Source: Micromonospora sp. NBC_00389 (GTDB taxonomy: Bacteria; Actinomycetota; Actinomycetes; Mycobacteriales; Micromonosporaceae). From it: DNA of 64,000 nt. The notes below the pieces were generated by a model. That model was not told the DNA's origin and searched no databases. It was given only the letters and a program-made list of their open reading frames with translations. The stretch covers positions 7,006,001-7,070,000 of the forward strand of contig NZ_CP107947.1 in NCBI RefSeq assembly GCF_036059255.1, in the 5' to 3' direction. Shown here one piece after another: positions 8,378-17,484 of the stretch; within the stretch, counting starts at the first letter, position 1; each line of letters begins with the position of its first letter. The position numbers and the translations under genes were made by a program.

Positions 8378-10878
8378 CGGACGTCGGCCAGCAGCGGCAC
8401 GGTGGTGCGAGCACCGTCGGCCCGGCGGGCCCTGCCACGAGCCCGGAACCGGGCGCACCGCAGCGGAACGCCGGGCCGGTGCTGCGGGTGCTGCGGGCGT
8501 CCGTCGTCCCGCTGGCGTTGATCGGCCTGACCGCGCTGGCCGGGGTGGTGCTCGGCCGGGTGTACGCCGGCGACCTGCTGACCCGGCTGGTGATCGGTGC
8601 CGCGGCCGGGTCGGTGCTGGTCAGCGTTGCCGCCCGGCGGCTGCCGTCCTGGCTGGTGGCGCCACTGTCGGTGGCCGCGATGGCCGGCTGGACGCTGTGG
8701 TCGCTGCGGCTGGCCGCCGCTCGGGCGGATCTGCCTGGCGGCCTGCTGGAGGTGACCGCGGACGCCGCGCGCAACGGCATCCCCCGGCTGCTCACCGCGA
8801 TGATCCCGGTGGAGCCCACGCCGGACACGGTGCTGGTGCCGGTGGTCGCCGCCTGGCTGGCCGGGCTGGCCGGCGCGGAGGTGGCGCTGCGCACCGGCCG
8901 GGTGCTGCTGGGCTACCTGCCGGCAGCGGGGCTCTACGCCGCCGCCCTCTACGTGGTCGGCCCGAACGCCGAACCGGCGATCGGGGTGACGCTGGCGTTC
9001 GTCGCGGTCGCGGCGGTCGGCCTGGCGACGCCCACCGGTGTACCGGCGGCCGGGGGTGATCCGAGCGCTGACCTCGCCCCCCGGGTACGCGCGGCGGTGC
9101 GGGTCCGGCTCGCCATCACCGCGACGCTCGGGGTGGCGCTGGTGGTCGGGCTGGTCGCGCTGCTCGGCCCGGTGCTAGCCGGTCAGGTCGACGGCCGACC
9201 GGTGGACCCCCGCCGGTACGTGGAGCCGCCGCAGGTGCAGACGCTGGACGAGAACCCGCTGATCCGGATCTCCGGTTGGGCGCTGCACCCGGAACAGAAA
9301 CTGCTCGACGTGAGCACGGTTCGTTCCGGCGCCCCGAGGCCGCCGGCCGGTGGCGTCGCGCCGAGCGCCGACAGCACCGGGCCGGACGGCGGCACCGAGG
9401 ACGGGCCGGAGGCTGCGGACGGCGCCGGGGGCAGCGTGCGGATCCGGCTGGCGGTGCTCAGCGACTACGACGGGGTGACCTGGCGGGTCGGCGCGACGTA
9501 CCGCAACGCCGGTCGGATCCTGCCAGCCTCGACGCCGGCCCGGGACAGCGTGGTGGAGACCGTCCGGCAGCAGATCACCGTGGCTGATCTGAGCGGCCAG
9601 TTGCTGCCCGCCGTGGCCACGCCCCGTGAGGTCAGCGGCGCCCGGGTGGCGTACGACCCGGCGACCGGGACGCTGATCCGGCCGGAGGGGCTGACGCCGG
9701 GGCTGCGGTACACGGTGACCTCGGCCCGGGAGCGCCCGGACGCCAACCTGCTGGCGACCGCGAACGTGCCGGCCGGCGCGGAGGTGGCCCGGGTGCTGCG
9801 GGTCGCCGACGGGGTGCCCGACCCGCTGCGACGGCTGGCCGCACAGCTCGCCGAGGAGAACGGCGCCCCGTACGCGCGGGCCACGGCGATCGAACAGTTC
9901 CTGGCCGAGCACTACCGGGTGGCGGCGGACGCGCCGAGCGGGCACGCGTACCCGAACCTGGGCTTCTTCCTCTTCGGACCACGCAACGGCGGCGGGCAGG
10001 AGGGCACCTCGGAGCAGTTCGCCGCGGCGTTCGCGGTGCTCGGGCGGCTGTCCGGGCTGCCCACCCGGGTGGTGGTGGGCTTCGAGTCCAGCGGGCAGGG
10101 GCCGGTACGGGCCGGCGACGCGTACGCCTGGCCGGAGGTGCTCTTCGACGGCCTGGGCTGGGTGGCGTTCGACCCAATGCCCCGCCCGGACAACGAGCCG
10201 AGGCCGGTGGAGGAGGACTTCCGCCCGACGCCTGAGGATCCGCCGCCGTCGGAGGCCCCGGCACCCACCGTGGAGCCGACGGCGTCGCCGGAGCCGGCCG
10301 CCGCCCCCGGCGGGTCGAGCGACCAGGGCGGTGTGTCCACCCCGGTGCTGGTGGCCGGCGGCAGCGGTGGCCTGCTGCTGCTGGTGGGGGCGCTGCTGCT
10401 CACCCTGTTGGCGATGCGCCGTGCGCTCACCCGCGCCCGGCTCGGCCGGGGTGACCCTGGCCAGCGCATCGCCGGCGCCTGGCGGGAGGTAACCGACGCG
10501 TTGCGGCTGGCTGGTCGGCCGGTCGGCGACGACCTGGCTGCCACCGAGGTGGCCGGGCAGGCCCGGCAGGCCCTCGCCGACGCCCGCACCGAAAGGGCCG
10601 GCGGCGGACGGACGGGCGACGGGCCGCCCACTCCGGACGACACCGCGACCCGCACCGGCGCCACCGAAAGCGGCGGCGTCGACGAGTTGGCCGACCTGCT
10701 CAACCGGGTGGCCTTCGCTCCCGGCGCGGCGACTCCGGACCAGGCGGCCCGGGCCGCCGAGGTGTCCATCGCCTACGTGTCGAGCCTGCGCTCCGCCCGC
10801 CCCTGGTGGCGCCGCGTCATCTGGTCGACCCATCCCGCACCCCTGCGCCGCCGCACGGCGACCGACCCACCCCGGTGA
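8374..10878 (+). CDS. TgpA-like membrane protein with transglutaminase fold (catalytic residues substituted)
   Basis: An 834-aa protein. GTG 8374 overlaps the DUF58 stop as GTGA. Several membrane helices occupy about 40-270 (DUF3488/TgpA N-terminal type), an external region includes a transglutaminase-core segment at about 490-610, and another helix (about 655-685) precedes a DUF4129-like cytoplasmic tail. The family normally shows G-x-C-E-x-F/Y-A, D-A-H-A-W and a later Asp. Here the first motif reads GTSEQFAAAF (Ser for Cys, about residue 545) and the second GDAYAWPEV (Tyr for His, about 582), while FDPMP keeps the Asp. The fold is recognisable but Cys-His catalysis looks lost. It acts at the membrane, probably with MoxR and DUF58. 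Confidence 0.88.
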   Translation: MTDVGQQRHGGASTVGPAGPATSPEPGAPQRNAGPVLRVLRASVVPLALIGLTALAGVVLGRVYAGDLLTRLVIGAAAGSVLVSVAARRLPSWLVAPLSVAAMAGWTLWSLRLAAARADLPGGLLEVTADAARNGIPRLLTAMIPVEPTPDTVLVPVVAAWLAGLAGAEVALRTGRVLLGYLPAAGLYAAALYVVGPNAEPAIGVTLAFVAVAAVGLATPTGVPAAGGDPSADLAPRVRAAVRVRLAITATLGVALVVGLVALLGPVLAGQVDGRPVDPRRYVEPPQVQTLDENPLIRISGWALHPEQKLLDVSTVRSGAPRPPAGGVAPSADSTGPDGGTEDGPEAADGAGGSVRIRLAVLSDYDGVTWRVGATYRNAGRILPASTPARDSVVETVRQQITVADLSGQLLPAVATPREVSGARVAYDPATGTLIRPEGLTPGLRYTVTSARERPDANLLATANVPAGAEVARVLRVADGVPDPLRRLAAQLAEENGAPYARATAIEQFLAEHYRVAADAPSGHAYPNLGFFLFGPRNGGGQEGTSEQFAAAFAVLGRLSGLPTRVVVGFESSGQGPVRAGDAYAWPEVLFDGLGWVAFDPMPRPDNEPRPVEEDFRPTPEDPPPSEAPAPTVEPTASPEPAAAPGGSSDQGGVSTPVLVAGGSGGLLLLVGALLLTLLAMRRALTRARLGRGDPGQRIAGAWREVTDALRLAGRPVGDDLAATEVAGQARQALADARTERAGGGRTGDGPPTPDDTATRTGATESGGVDELADLLNRVAFAPGAATPDQAARAAEVSIAYVSSLRSARPWWRRVIWSTHPAPLRRRTATDPPR

Positions 10879-10935
10879 TCAAGAGGTTCGCGTCACCTCG
10901 GGTCCGTTTCCTGACGCAAACCTCTTGATCACCGG
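10872..10935. terminator. Long-arm hairpin between convergent genes
   Basis: Inverted repeat with 24-nt arms and one mismatch (CCGGTGATCAAGAGGTT... at 10872-10895 against ...AACCTCTTGATCACCGG at 10912-10935) and a 16-nt loop. The left arm includes the stop codon of the TgpA-like gene. It sits between convergent genes and most likely terminates both. The length and near-perfection could also mean a dispersed palindromic repeat. Confidence 0.75.
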
Positions 10936-10963
10936 CGGATAGGTCGGGGTGGAAGGGGGCGGG

Positions 10964-11755
10964 TCAGGCCGTTAGGCGGCGGACGAGCTTGCGGAGGCCG
11001 GCCTGCCAACCGTCCGGGTCCTCGGCGCGGCGGCGCGCGTAGTCGGCGACCTCCGGGTGCGGCAGGATCAGGAAGCGCTCCTCGGCCAACCCGGCGATGG
11101 CCGCGTCGGCGACCTGGTCAGGGGTGAGCACCGCGCCGGAGGCGGCGATCACCCGGGCGCCCAGGTGACCCTCGACGATCCCGCCGGCGAGCATCGGGGT
11201 GTCCACTCCCTGCGGGCAGAGGGCGCTGACCCGGATGCCCCGGTCCCGGTAGGTGATGGCCAGCCATTCGGCGAACCCCACCGAGGCGTGCTTCGTCGCG
11301 GTGTACGCGGCGTCGCCCACCGCGGTCAGTACGCCCGCCGCCGAGCAGGTGTGCAGCAGGTGGCCGCCGCCGCGGGCGAGCATCCCGGGCAGCACCGCGC
11401 GGGCCGAGTAGACGTGGGCGAGCACGTTGACCCGCCACGCCCGGTCCCAGCCGGCGTCGTCGACCTCCACTCCCCCGCCGGTGGTCACTCCCGCGTTGGC
11501 GCAGAACAGGTCGATCCGGCCGTACCGTCGCTCGGTGTCGTCGACCAGCGCGCGGACCTGATCCTCGTCGGTGACGTCGAGTGTGGTGGCGTGCGCGACC
11601 GGGCCGATGCCCTCGGCGACCGCGCGGGCCGCGTCGCCGTCCAGGTCGGCGATCACCACGGCGGCGGCGCCTTCGGCGGCGAACCGGCGGGACAGTGCCG
11701 CACCGATGCCGCCAGCGCCGCCGGTGACCACCACGATCCGGTCGGTGAGGTTCAC
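10964..11755 (-). CDS. Short-chain dehydrogenase/reductase (SDR)
   Basis: A 263-aa protein with the Rossmann signature TGGAGGIG near residue 10, ANAG at about 85, a catalytic Ser within CSAAG and the YTATK active-site motif. This is a classical NAD(P)-dependent SDR; the substrate cannot be told. The chosen GTG 11755 overlaps the stop of the upstream F420-type oxidoreductase (GTGA), so the two form a coupled pair. A longer frame to 11905 lies inside the neighbour. Confidence 0.88.
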   Translation of the reverse strand: MNLTDRIVVVTGGAGGIGAALSRRFAAEGAAAVVIADLDGDAARAVAEGIGPVAHATTLDVTDEDQVRALVDDTERRYGRIDLFCANAGVTTGGGVEVDDAGWDRAWRVNVLAHVYSARAVLPGMLARGGGHLLHTCSAAGVLTAVGDAAYTATKHASVGFAEWLAITYRDRGIRVSALCPQGVDTPMLAGGIVEGHLGARVIAASGAVLTPDQVADAAIAGLAEERFLILPHPEVADYARRRAEDPDGWQAGLRKLVRRLTA

Positions 11756-12750
11756 GCGGACGCTCCTACGGGGTCGGTGCCCAACTGGGCGATGAGGGTG
11801 GTCAGTGCGGCCGCCCCGCCGGCGGTCACCTCGGGGGTGGGCAGCAGCGCGAACACCGGCACCTCCACGCCGGCGTCGGCGTAGCGGCGCACCTGGGCGC
11901 GGCACTGCTCCGGTGAGCCGTGCAGCACCAGCGCGTCGACCACCTCGTCCGGCACCGCCGCGCTGGCGCCACGCCGGTCACCGGCGGCCCAGGCCTCCCA
12001 CATGGGCGCCAGCACCTCGTCGCGGCCGAGCCAGCGGTGGAACTCGGCGTACGCCGGGACGGTGAGGTAGCTGGTGATCAGCCGGCGGCCGAGCGTCCGG
12101 GCGTACCCGGCGTCCTCGGTGGGGCAGACGAAGATCCGGGCGGCCACCTCGAAGCCGGCGCGGCGCTCGCCCAGCTCGGCCAGGGCGCGGGGCACGTCGT
12201 CGGCGCTGAGCCAGTTGAGGATGACCCCGTCGGCCTCGGCGCCGGCCAGCCGGAGCATCCCCGGGCGCAGCGCGGCGAGCAGGATCGGCGGCGGCACCGC
12301 GAGCGGCCTTTCCAGGGTGAACCGGCGCACGGTGAAGGTGTCGTAGACCTCGTCCACGGTCTCGCCACGCAGCGCGGCGCGCAGGAAACGCAGAACGTCC
12401 CGGGTCCGCCGGAACGGCTCGTCGAACCGCACCGCGTTCCAGTCCCGCACCAGCACCGGCGACGACGCGCCGATGCCGAGCGAGAACCGGCCCGGCGCGG
12501 CCTCGGCCAGCGCCGCCGCGCTCATCGCCAGCAGCCCGGGCCCCCGGGTGAAGACCGGGGTGATGGCGGTGCCCAACCGCAGCCGGGGCTGCCAGGCCGC
12601 GGCGAGCGCCAGCGGGGTGAACGCGTCGGTCCCCGCGACCTCGGACGACCACACGTCGGTGAACCCGGCACGGTCGAGCGTCGCGTAGACCGCGGCATGG
12701 TCGGCCAGCGGGATGCCGCTCAACGGCACCGTCATGCCCCATCGATTCGT
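11752..12750 (-). CDS. LLM-class F420-dependent oxidoreductase
   Basis: About 332 aa, starting at GTG 12750 (VTNRWGMTVPL); ATG 12735 is an alternative. The TIM-barrel luciferase-like pattern is clear: GMTVPLSG at the N-terminus, LGTAITPVFTRGPGLLAM, RFSLGIGASSP and the C-terminal HGSPEQCRAQVRRYADAGVE. In actinobacteria such proteins usually use coenzyme F420 for hydride transfer to small substrates. Being translationally coupled to the SDR suggests they act on related carbonyl or alcohol substrates. Confidence 0.88.
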   Translation of the reverse strand, partial: TNRWGMTVPLSGIPLADHAAVYATLDRAGFTDVWSSEVAGTDAFTPLALAAAWQPRLRLGTAITPVFTRGPGLLAMSAAALAEAAPGRFSLGIGASSPVLVRDWNAVRFDEPFRRTRDVLRFLRAALRGETVDEVYDTFTVRRFTLERPLAVPPPILLAALRPGMLRLAGAEADGVILNWLSADDVPRALAELGERRAGFEVAARIFVCPTEDAGYARTLGRRLITSYLTVPAYAEFHRWLGRDEVLAPMWEAWAAGDRRGASAAVPDEVVDALVLHGSPEQCRAQVRRYADAGVEVPVFALLPTPEVTAGGAAALTTLIAQLGTDPVGASA

Positions 12751-12890
12751 CACCGATCGATCGTGCCCGTTGACGGGGCCTGCGAGCAAGATCCCCGAAC
12801 CGGGCGGATTTGCCGGTATCGGGCCGCCGGGGCTGTCGCACGGTGCTACGACTGCCAGGTGGACCGGACCGACGGCACAGGCCGCTGACC

Positions 12891-14111
12891 GTGGATTCCA
12901 GGGGAGTGGGACGCCTGGAGCCGTTACCCGCGGCGGCCGCCCCCAACCGGGCGACCTTCCTGGAGCTCTTCTTCGACTTGGTCTACGTCTTCGCGCTCAC
13001 CCGGATCTCCACGCGCGCGTTCGAGGATCTGAGCCACGATCTGGATCGGGTGCACGGCTGGGGGGCGGTCACCGGGGGCGGCAAGACACTGCTGTTGCTG
13101 CTCGCCCTCTATGCGGTCTGGCAGGGCACCGCGTGGACGACCAGCCGCTACGACCCGTACCGGGTGCCTCTGCAGACCGTGGTGATGATCGCGCTGGTGT
13201 GCAGCCTGGTGATGGGGGTGGCGATCCCCCGGGCGTTCAGTCAGACCGGGATGATGTTCGCGGTGGCGTACGTGGTCGCGCAGGTCTCCCGGCCGCTGAT
13301 CCTGGTGATCGCGCTGGGACCGAATCCGCACCGCCGGCTGAAGGTGCGGATGGTGGTGGTGTTCGCGGTCAGCGGAGTGTTCTGGATCGGTGGGGCGATG
13401 CTGCCCACCAACGGGAAGGTGATGCTCTGGACGGTGGCGCTGCTCATCGAGTACCTGGCCGCCCGGGTTGGCTGGCCGGTGCCCGGGCTGGGCCGGTCGA
13501 CGGTCTCGAAGTGGGACATCGCCGGGGAACACCTGGCCGAGCGCTATCAGCAGTTCTTCCTGGTCGCGCTGGGCGAGACGATCCTGGTGGCCGGCTTCGC
13601 GTACAGCAAGGGGCCGTACCAGGCTTCGCACGCGTGGGCGTTCGCGCTGGCGCTGGCCACGTCGATCCTGCTGTGGCGGATCTACATCCAGCGCGCCGGG
13701 CAGATCCTGGGCGAGGCCGTCGCGCAGGCCCGGCACCCGGCCAGCATCGGCCGGTCCGCGGCGGACACCCACCTGCTGATGGTGATCGGCCTGGCCGCCA
13801 CCGCGGTCGGCTACGAGCTGATCATCGAGCATCCGCTGGACCGGATCCCCGGGTCATGGCTGACCATGGTGATCGGTGGGCCGGCGCTGTTCCTGGCCGG
13901 CCGGGCCCGCTTCGAGTACGAGGTGTTCGGGCGCGTCTCCCCGTCCCGGTGGATCGCCATCCTGGTGCTGGCGGCAGGGGCGGTGCCGCTGCTGTTCCTG
14001 CCCGGTCTGGTCGCCACCGCCGGCGGAGCGCTGGTGCTGGCCGCCGTCGCGGTCACCGACGCCCGCCGGGCGCACGGCGCCCCACCGGAGGCCGCCGCGA
14101 CGCCGTTCTGA
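12891..14111 (+). CDS. Low temperature requirement A (LtrA) family membrane protein
   Basis: About 406 aa from GTG 12891; the start is uncertain and no strong ribosome site is visible. The N-terminal LELFFDLVYVFALTRIS is the family hallmark and is followed by about ten hydrophobic helices to the C-terminus. The DLxFVFAxTQ-like element, the YQQFFLVALGETILV segment and the overall length fit LtrA proteins, which are of unknown biochemical function. It stands alone, divergent from the F420 oxidoreductase. Confidence 0.88.
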   Translation: MDSRGVGRLEPLPAAAAPNRATFLELFFDLVYVFALTRISTRAFEDLSHDLDRVHGWGAVTGGGKTLLLLLALYAVWQGTAWTTSRYDPYRVPLQTVVMIALVCSLVMGVAIPRAFSQTGMMFAVAYVVAQVSRPLILVIALGPNPHRRLKVRMVVVFAVSGVFWIGGAMLPTNGKVMLWTVALLIEYLAARVGWPVPGLGRSTVSKWDIAGEHLAERYQQFFLVALGETILVAGFAYSKGPYQASHAWAFALALATSILLWRIYIQRAGQILGEAVAQARHPASIGRSAADTHLLMVIGLAATAVGYELIIEHPLDRIPGSWLTMVIGGPALFLAGRARFEYEVFGRVSPSRWIAILVLAAGAVPLLFLPGLVATAGGALVLAAVAVTDARRAHGAPPEAAATPF

Positions 14112-14162
14112 GCCATCGGCGGAGGGCAATGTGATGCCGGCGCGGCAGGTTAGTCTCGGCGG

Positions 14163-15026
14163 GTGACCTTCTCCCTCGTCGCACGCTCCGCCGACGACCG
14201 CCTGCACGGCGTCGTCGTGGCCAGCAAGTTCCTCGCCGCCGGGGCGCTGGTGCCGGCCGCGGCGGCCGAGGTCGGCGCGCTGGCCACCCAGGCGCACGTC
14301 AACCTCGCCTACGGTCCGCAGGGGCTGACTCTGCTGCGCACCGGCGTGGCCGCCGCCGACGTGGTGGCCGGCCTGATCGCCGCCGACCCCGAGCGGGAGC
14401 ACCGCCAGCTCGGCGTGGTGGGCACCAGCGGTCCGGGCGCCAACTGGACCGGGCCGGCCTGCCACCCGTGGGCCGGCGGGCGGACCGGCGACGGCTGGGC
14501 CGCGCAGGGCAACGTGCTCACCGGCCCGGAGGTCGTCGACGCGCTGGGCGACGCGTGGCTGGCCGGGTCCGCGCTGCCATTCGCCGAGCGGCTGGTCGCC
14601 GCGCTGCGCGCCGGTGACGAGGCCGGTGGCGACCGGCGGGGCCGGCAGAGCGCCGGCCTGCTGGTGGTCGAGCGAGGCGGCGGGTACGGCGGCCGCAGCG
14701 ACGTGCTGGTCGACCTGCGGGTCGACGACCACCCCGACCCGGTCGCCGAGCTGGGCCGGCTGCTCGCCGTGCACGCCCTGCTGTTCAGCCGGCCCGACCC
14801 GGCCACCCTGCTCGACCTCAGCGGCGCCGTCGCCGACGAGGTGGCGGCGCTGCTCAGCGCGCTGGGCCACCCGGTGACCGACGACGGGCCGGAGGCGGCA
14901 CTGATCTCCTGGGCCGGTTTGGAGAACCTGGAGGAGCGGCTGGTGCCGGGGCGGATCGACCCGGTGGTGCTGACGCACCTGCGCGGCGTCGCCCCGCACG
15001 TGCCCGCGCCCCGTTCGGCCAGCTGA
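14163..15026 (+). CDS. DUF1028 family protein
   Basis: A 287-aa protein starting at GTG 14163. TFSLVARSADDRLHGVVVAS, ATQAHVNLAYGPQGLTLLR and the GNVLTGPEVVDAL segment are characteristic of DUF1028, a family with an Ntn-hydrolase-like fold whose substrate is not established. The C-terminal third (residues about 205-287) is the putative peptidoglycan-binding-like extension seen in longer members. It ends 6 nt from the convergent neighbour. Confidence 0.85.
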   Translation: MTFSLVARSADDRLHGVVVASKFLAAGALVPAAAAEVGALATQAHVNLAYGPQGLTLLRTGVAAADVVAGLIAADPEREHRQLGVVGTSGPGANWTGPACHPWAGGRTGDGWAAQGNVLTGPEVVDALGDAWLAGSALPFAERLVAALRAGDEAGGDRRGRQSAGLLVVERGGGYGGRSDVLVDLRVDDHPDPVAELGRLLAVHALLFSRPDPATLLDLSGAVADEVAALLSALGHPVTDDGPEAALISWAGLENLEERLVPGRIDPVVLTHLRGVAPHVPAPRSAS

Positions 15027-15032
15027 CCGGGG

Positions 15033-15701
15033 TCAGCGGCCGAAGGCGAGCCAGCGGAAGCTGGCGGCGTCGATCGCGGCCCGTTCCGGGCCGGTCAACG
15101 ACGCCCGCCCGGTGGTCTTGCGGATCAGGGTCAGTCGATCCCAGCGCAACTCGGCCGGCACCGGTCGCCCGCCGGTGAGCAGGTCGGCGATGACCGTCGC
15201 CGCCTGCGGGGTGAGCCACGGTGGCCGGTCCAGCGCGGCGGCCAGGTCCAGGCCGTGCACGCCCACCTCGAGCACCCTGGTCCGCAGAAACTCGGTGACG
15301 CGCATCGCGTCGCCGTGCCGGGTCCGGACCACCCGCCCGGACGGGGCCGCGGCGACCGCCGCGTCGGCGGCCCGCCAGGCCCGGTCGAACTCGGTCGACA
15401 GCGCCGCCCGGTCCACCTGCCGCGCGTCCCGCCGGCCGCCGGAGATCCGACCGGCGTCCACCTCGGGGGTGAACTTCGCCGCGCCGAAGTAGCCGGCGGC
15501 GTCCACCTCGGCGCGCGGCGGGGCCGGCGCGGCGAGCATGTCGGTCAGCCGGCCGGCGCCGGTACGCACGTGCGCGATCAACTCTCGAACCGTCCACGGC
15601 GGGCAGTCGGTCACCCGGTCGAGGTCGGCGTCATCCAGCTCGCCCAGGATTTCGGTGAGCCGTGCGCACTCGGCGCGGAACGCCGCTCGGACCGGATCCA
15701 C
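15033..15701 (-). CDS. Maleylpyruvate isomerase-like / DinB-like (TIGR03083-type) protein
   Basis: A 222-aa protein starting at GTG 15701. The four-helix DinB-like pattern shows TDCPPWTVRELIAHV with its metal-binding His near residue 44, and EVGVHGLDLAAAL with a second His. The family includes mycothiol-dependent maleylpyruvate isomerase and many actinobacterial relatives thought to be mycothiol S-transferases. The substrate here is unknown. It is followed at 8 nt by no co-directional gene; the PAP2 gene upstream ends at 15710. Confidence 0.82.
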   Translation of the reverse strand: MDPVRAAFRAECARLTEILGELDDADLDRVTDCPPWTVRELIAHVRTGAGRLTDMLAAPAPPRAEVDAAGYFGAAKFTPEVDAGRISGGRRDARQVDRAALSTEFDRAWRAADAAVAAAPSGRVVRTRHGDAMRVTEFLRTRVLEVGVHGLDLAAALDRPPWLTPQAATVIADLLTGGRPVPAELRWDRLTLIRKTTGRASLTGPERAAIDAASFRWLAFGR

Positions 15702-15709
15702 TCGTCCGC

Positions 15710-16591
15710 TCAGCCCTTGACCCGGGGCACCAGCCGGTGCACGACGGTGAGCACCAACGCCATCACCACGGCCATCGTGCCGGCGATGCCGGCGGCGCTG
15801 CCGGCGTACCCGGCGAAGAGCGGCCGGCGGGCCAGCTCGTCCGGGCCGGTGCCGCGCAGGTCGACGAGCCAGGACAGGGCCAGCCCGCAGGCGATCAGGG
15901 CGATCGCGCCGGCCGCCCCGAGCAGCAGCGCGGCGAGTCGGTGCGCGTCGCCGGGGGCGACCTCGGCCTGCTCCCGCTGGGTGATCAGCAGGAGCAGCCC
16001 GGCCAGCGCCGCCCAGACGCCCACCACCAGGTAGGCGGCGACCGCGTCGCTGGGTCGGTGCCAGCCAGCGGAGAGGGTAGCCACCCCGGCGACGGCGGCG
16101 TAGCCGGCAGCGAGGAACGCACCGACGGCCCGCACCTTGGGCGGCAGCACGAGCACCAGCGCGACCGCCACCGACGCGGCCACCGTGGTGTGGCCACTGG
16201 GCAGACTGTTTCCCACCGCCGCACGTTCCGGATCGAGGCCGTAGTCCGGCCGGCTCAGCCCGTACTTGAGCAGCTGGGTGGAGACGTTCGCCCCGGCGAT
16301 CAGCAGGGTGGCGGCGATGGCCAGGGCGATCCGCCCCCGGATGAGGGCGATGAACCCGATCATCGCGGTGGCGGCCAGCAGGGAGACCACCGACATCGCG
16401 TTGAGGAGCTTGTCCACCGGGCCATCGATGCGATCCTGGCCGATCCGGTTACCGGTCAGCGCGACGGTGTCGATCCACTGGCCGATCTCGGTGTGCACGG
16501 CCACCCGCCAGACGACAACGAAGACGACCGTCTGGACAAGGGCCAGCGCGACCAACCAGACCGCCGTCCAACCCCTTGCCGTCGCCCGCAT
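15710..16591 (-). CDS. PAP2-superfamily membrane phosphatase
   Basis: A 293-aa protein from ATG 16591, with GTG 16597 as an alternative. Multiple membrane helices flank the phosphatase signatures: KYGLSRP (a shortened first motif), NSLPSGHTT (central PSGH) and GWHRPSD (third motif His and Asp). The expected Arg of the third motif is replaced within LSAGWH. It is a likely lipid or polyprenyl phosphate phosphatase acting on the outer membrane face. It ends 9 nt before the start of the DinB-like gene, so co-transcription is likely. Confidence 0.87.
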   Translation of the reverse strand: MRATARGWTAVWLVALALVQTVVFVVVWRVAVHTEIGQWIDTVALTGNRIGQDRIDGPVDKLLNAMSVVSLLAATAMIGFIALIRGRIALAIAATLLIAGANVSTQLLKYGLSRPDYGLDPERAAVGNSLPSGHTTVAASVAVALVLVLPPKVRAVGAFLAAGYAAVAGVATLSAGWHRPSDAVAAYLVVGVWAALAGLLLLITQREQAEVAPGDAHRLAALLLGAAGAIALIACGLALSWLVDLRGTGPDELARRPLFAGYAGSAAGIAGTMAVVMALVLTVVHRLVPRVKG

Positions 16592-16680
16592 CCGCACACC
16601 GTAGCGGCCGGTGTCGGCCGACCGGCCGGTGGCCCACCGACGGCTGGCGGCTAGGTTGGGACGGACGCGAGGAGGTGGCG

Positions 16681-17415
16681 GTGGGCGGCACACCGGAACG
16701 GGACGCCGGCCAGGCCGCGCCCGACGCGGACAAGCGGACCGGGGTCGACCCGAGCCCTGACGGGCCGGCTCGGGCCGAGTCGTTGGCGGACCTGCTGGGC
16801 GGCCGGCGCGGCGCCATCGATGCCACCCTGCCGCCGCTGGCGTTCGCCGCGGGCTGGCTGCTCGGCGGCGAGTCGCTGGGGGCCGGGGTCGGCGCGGCGG
16901 TGGCCGTCGGCGCCGTGGTGGCCGGCGTACGGCTGCGTCGGGGTGACCGGCCGCGCTCGGTGCTGATCGGGTTGCTCGCCGTCTGCGTCGCGGCGTTGAT
17001 CGCGGTGCGTACCGGCCGGGCTGAGAACTTCTTTCTGATCCAGGTGCTCTCCAACGCCGCCAGCGCGCTGGCCTGGACGGTCAGCATCGTGGTGCGGTGG
17101 CCGCTGCTCGGGGTGCTGGTCGGTGCCGTGTTGGGCCAGCGGGCGCGGTGGCGGCGCGACCCAGCGCTGCTGCGCGGGTACGGCCGGGCCAGCTGGGTGT
17201 GGACGGCGACCTACCTGCTGCGGTTGGCGGTGTTCGTGCCGCTGTTCCTGAGTGGACAGGTGCTCGCGCTGGTGGTGGCCCGGGTCGCGCTGACCTGGCC
17301 GCTGGTCGCTTCGGCGCTGGCGCTGAGCTGGGTGGTGCTGCGCCGGTCCCTGCCGGCCGGGCACCCGGGGTTGCGTCACCCGGTCACCGCGGAGTCTGCC
17401 GCGCCGCCCGCCTGA
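16681..17415 (+). CDS. DUF3159 membrane protein
   Basis: A 244-aa protein. GTG 16681 follows GAGGAGG. A hydrophilic first 35 residues lead to LADLLGGRRGAIDATLPPLAF and about six membrane helices; the sequence AENFFLIQVLSNAASALAW is typical of DUF3159, an actinobacterial family of unknown function. It is divergent from the PAP2 gene, with an intergenic promoter region of about 90 nt, and a strong hairpin follows its stop. Confidence 0.88.
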   Translation: MGGTPERDAGQAAPDADKRTGVDPSPDGPARAESLADLLGGRRGAIDATLPPLAFAAGWLLGGESLGAGVGAAVAVGAVVAGVRLRRGDRPRSVLIGLLAVCVAALIAVRTGRAENFFLIQVLSNAASALAWTVSIVVRWPLLGVLVGAVLGQRARWRRDPALLRGYGRASWVWTATYLLRLAVFVPLFLSGQVLALVVARVALTWPLVASALALSWVVLRRSLPAGHPGLRHPVTAESAAPPA

Positions 17416-17452
17416 ACCGGACCCGGCAGGGGCGCTGGTGGGCATAAAAAGA

Positions 17453-17484
17453 GGAGAGGCCGCCACGGGGGGAGCGGCCTCTCC
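17453..17484 (+). terminator. Terminator after DUF3159 gene
   Basis: Perfect 11-bp stem GGAGAGGCCGC / GCGGCCTCTCC with a 10-nt loop, 38 nt after the stop codon. Confidence 0.8.
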
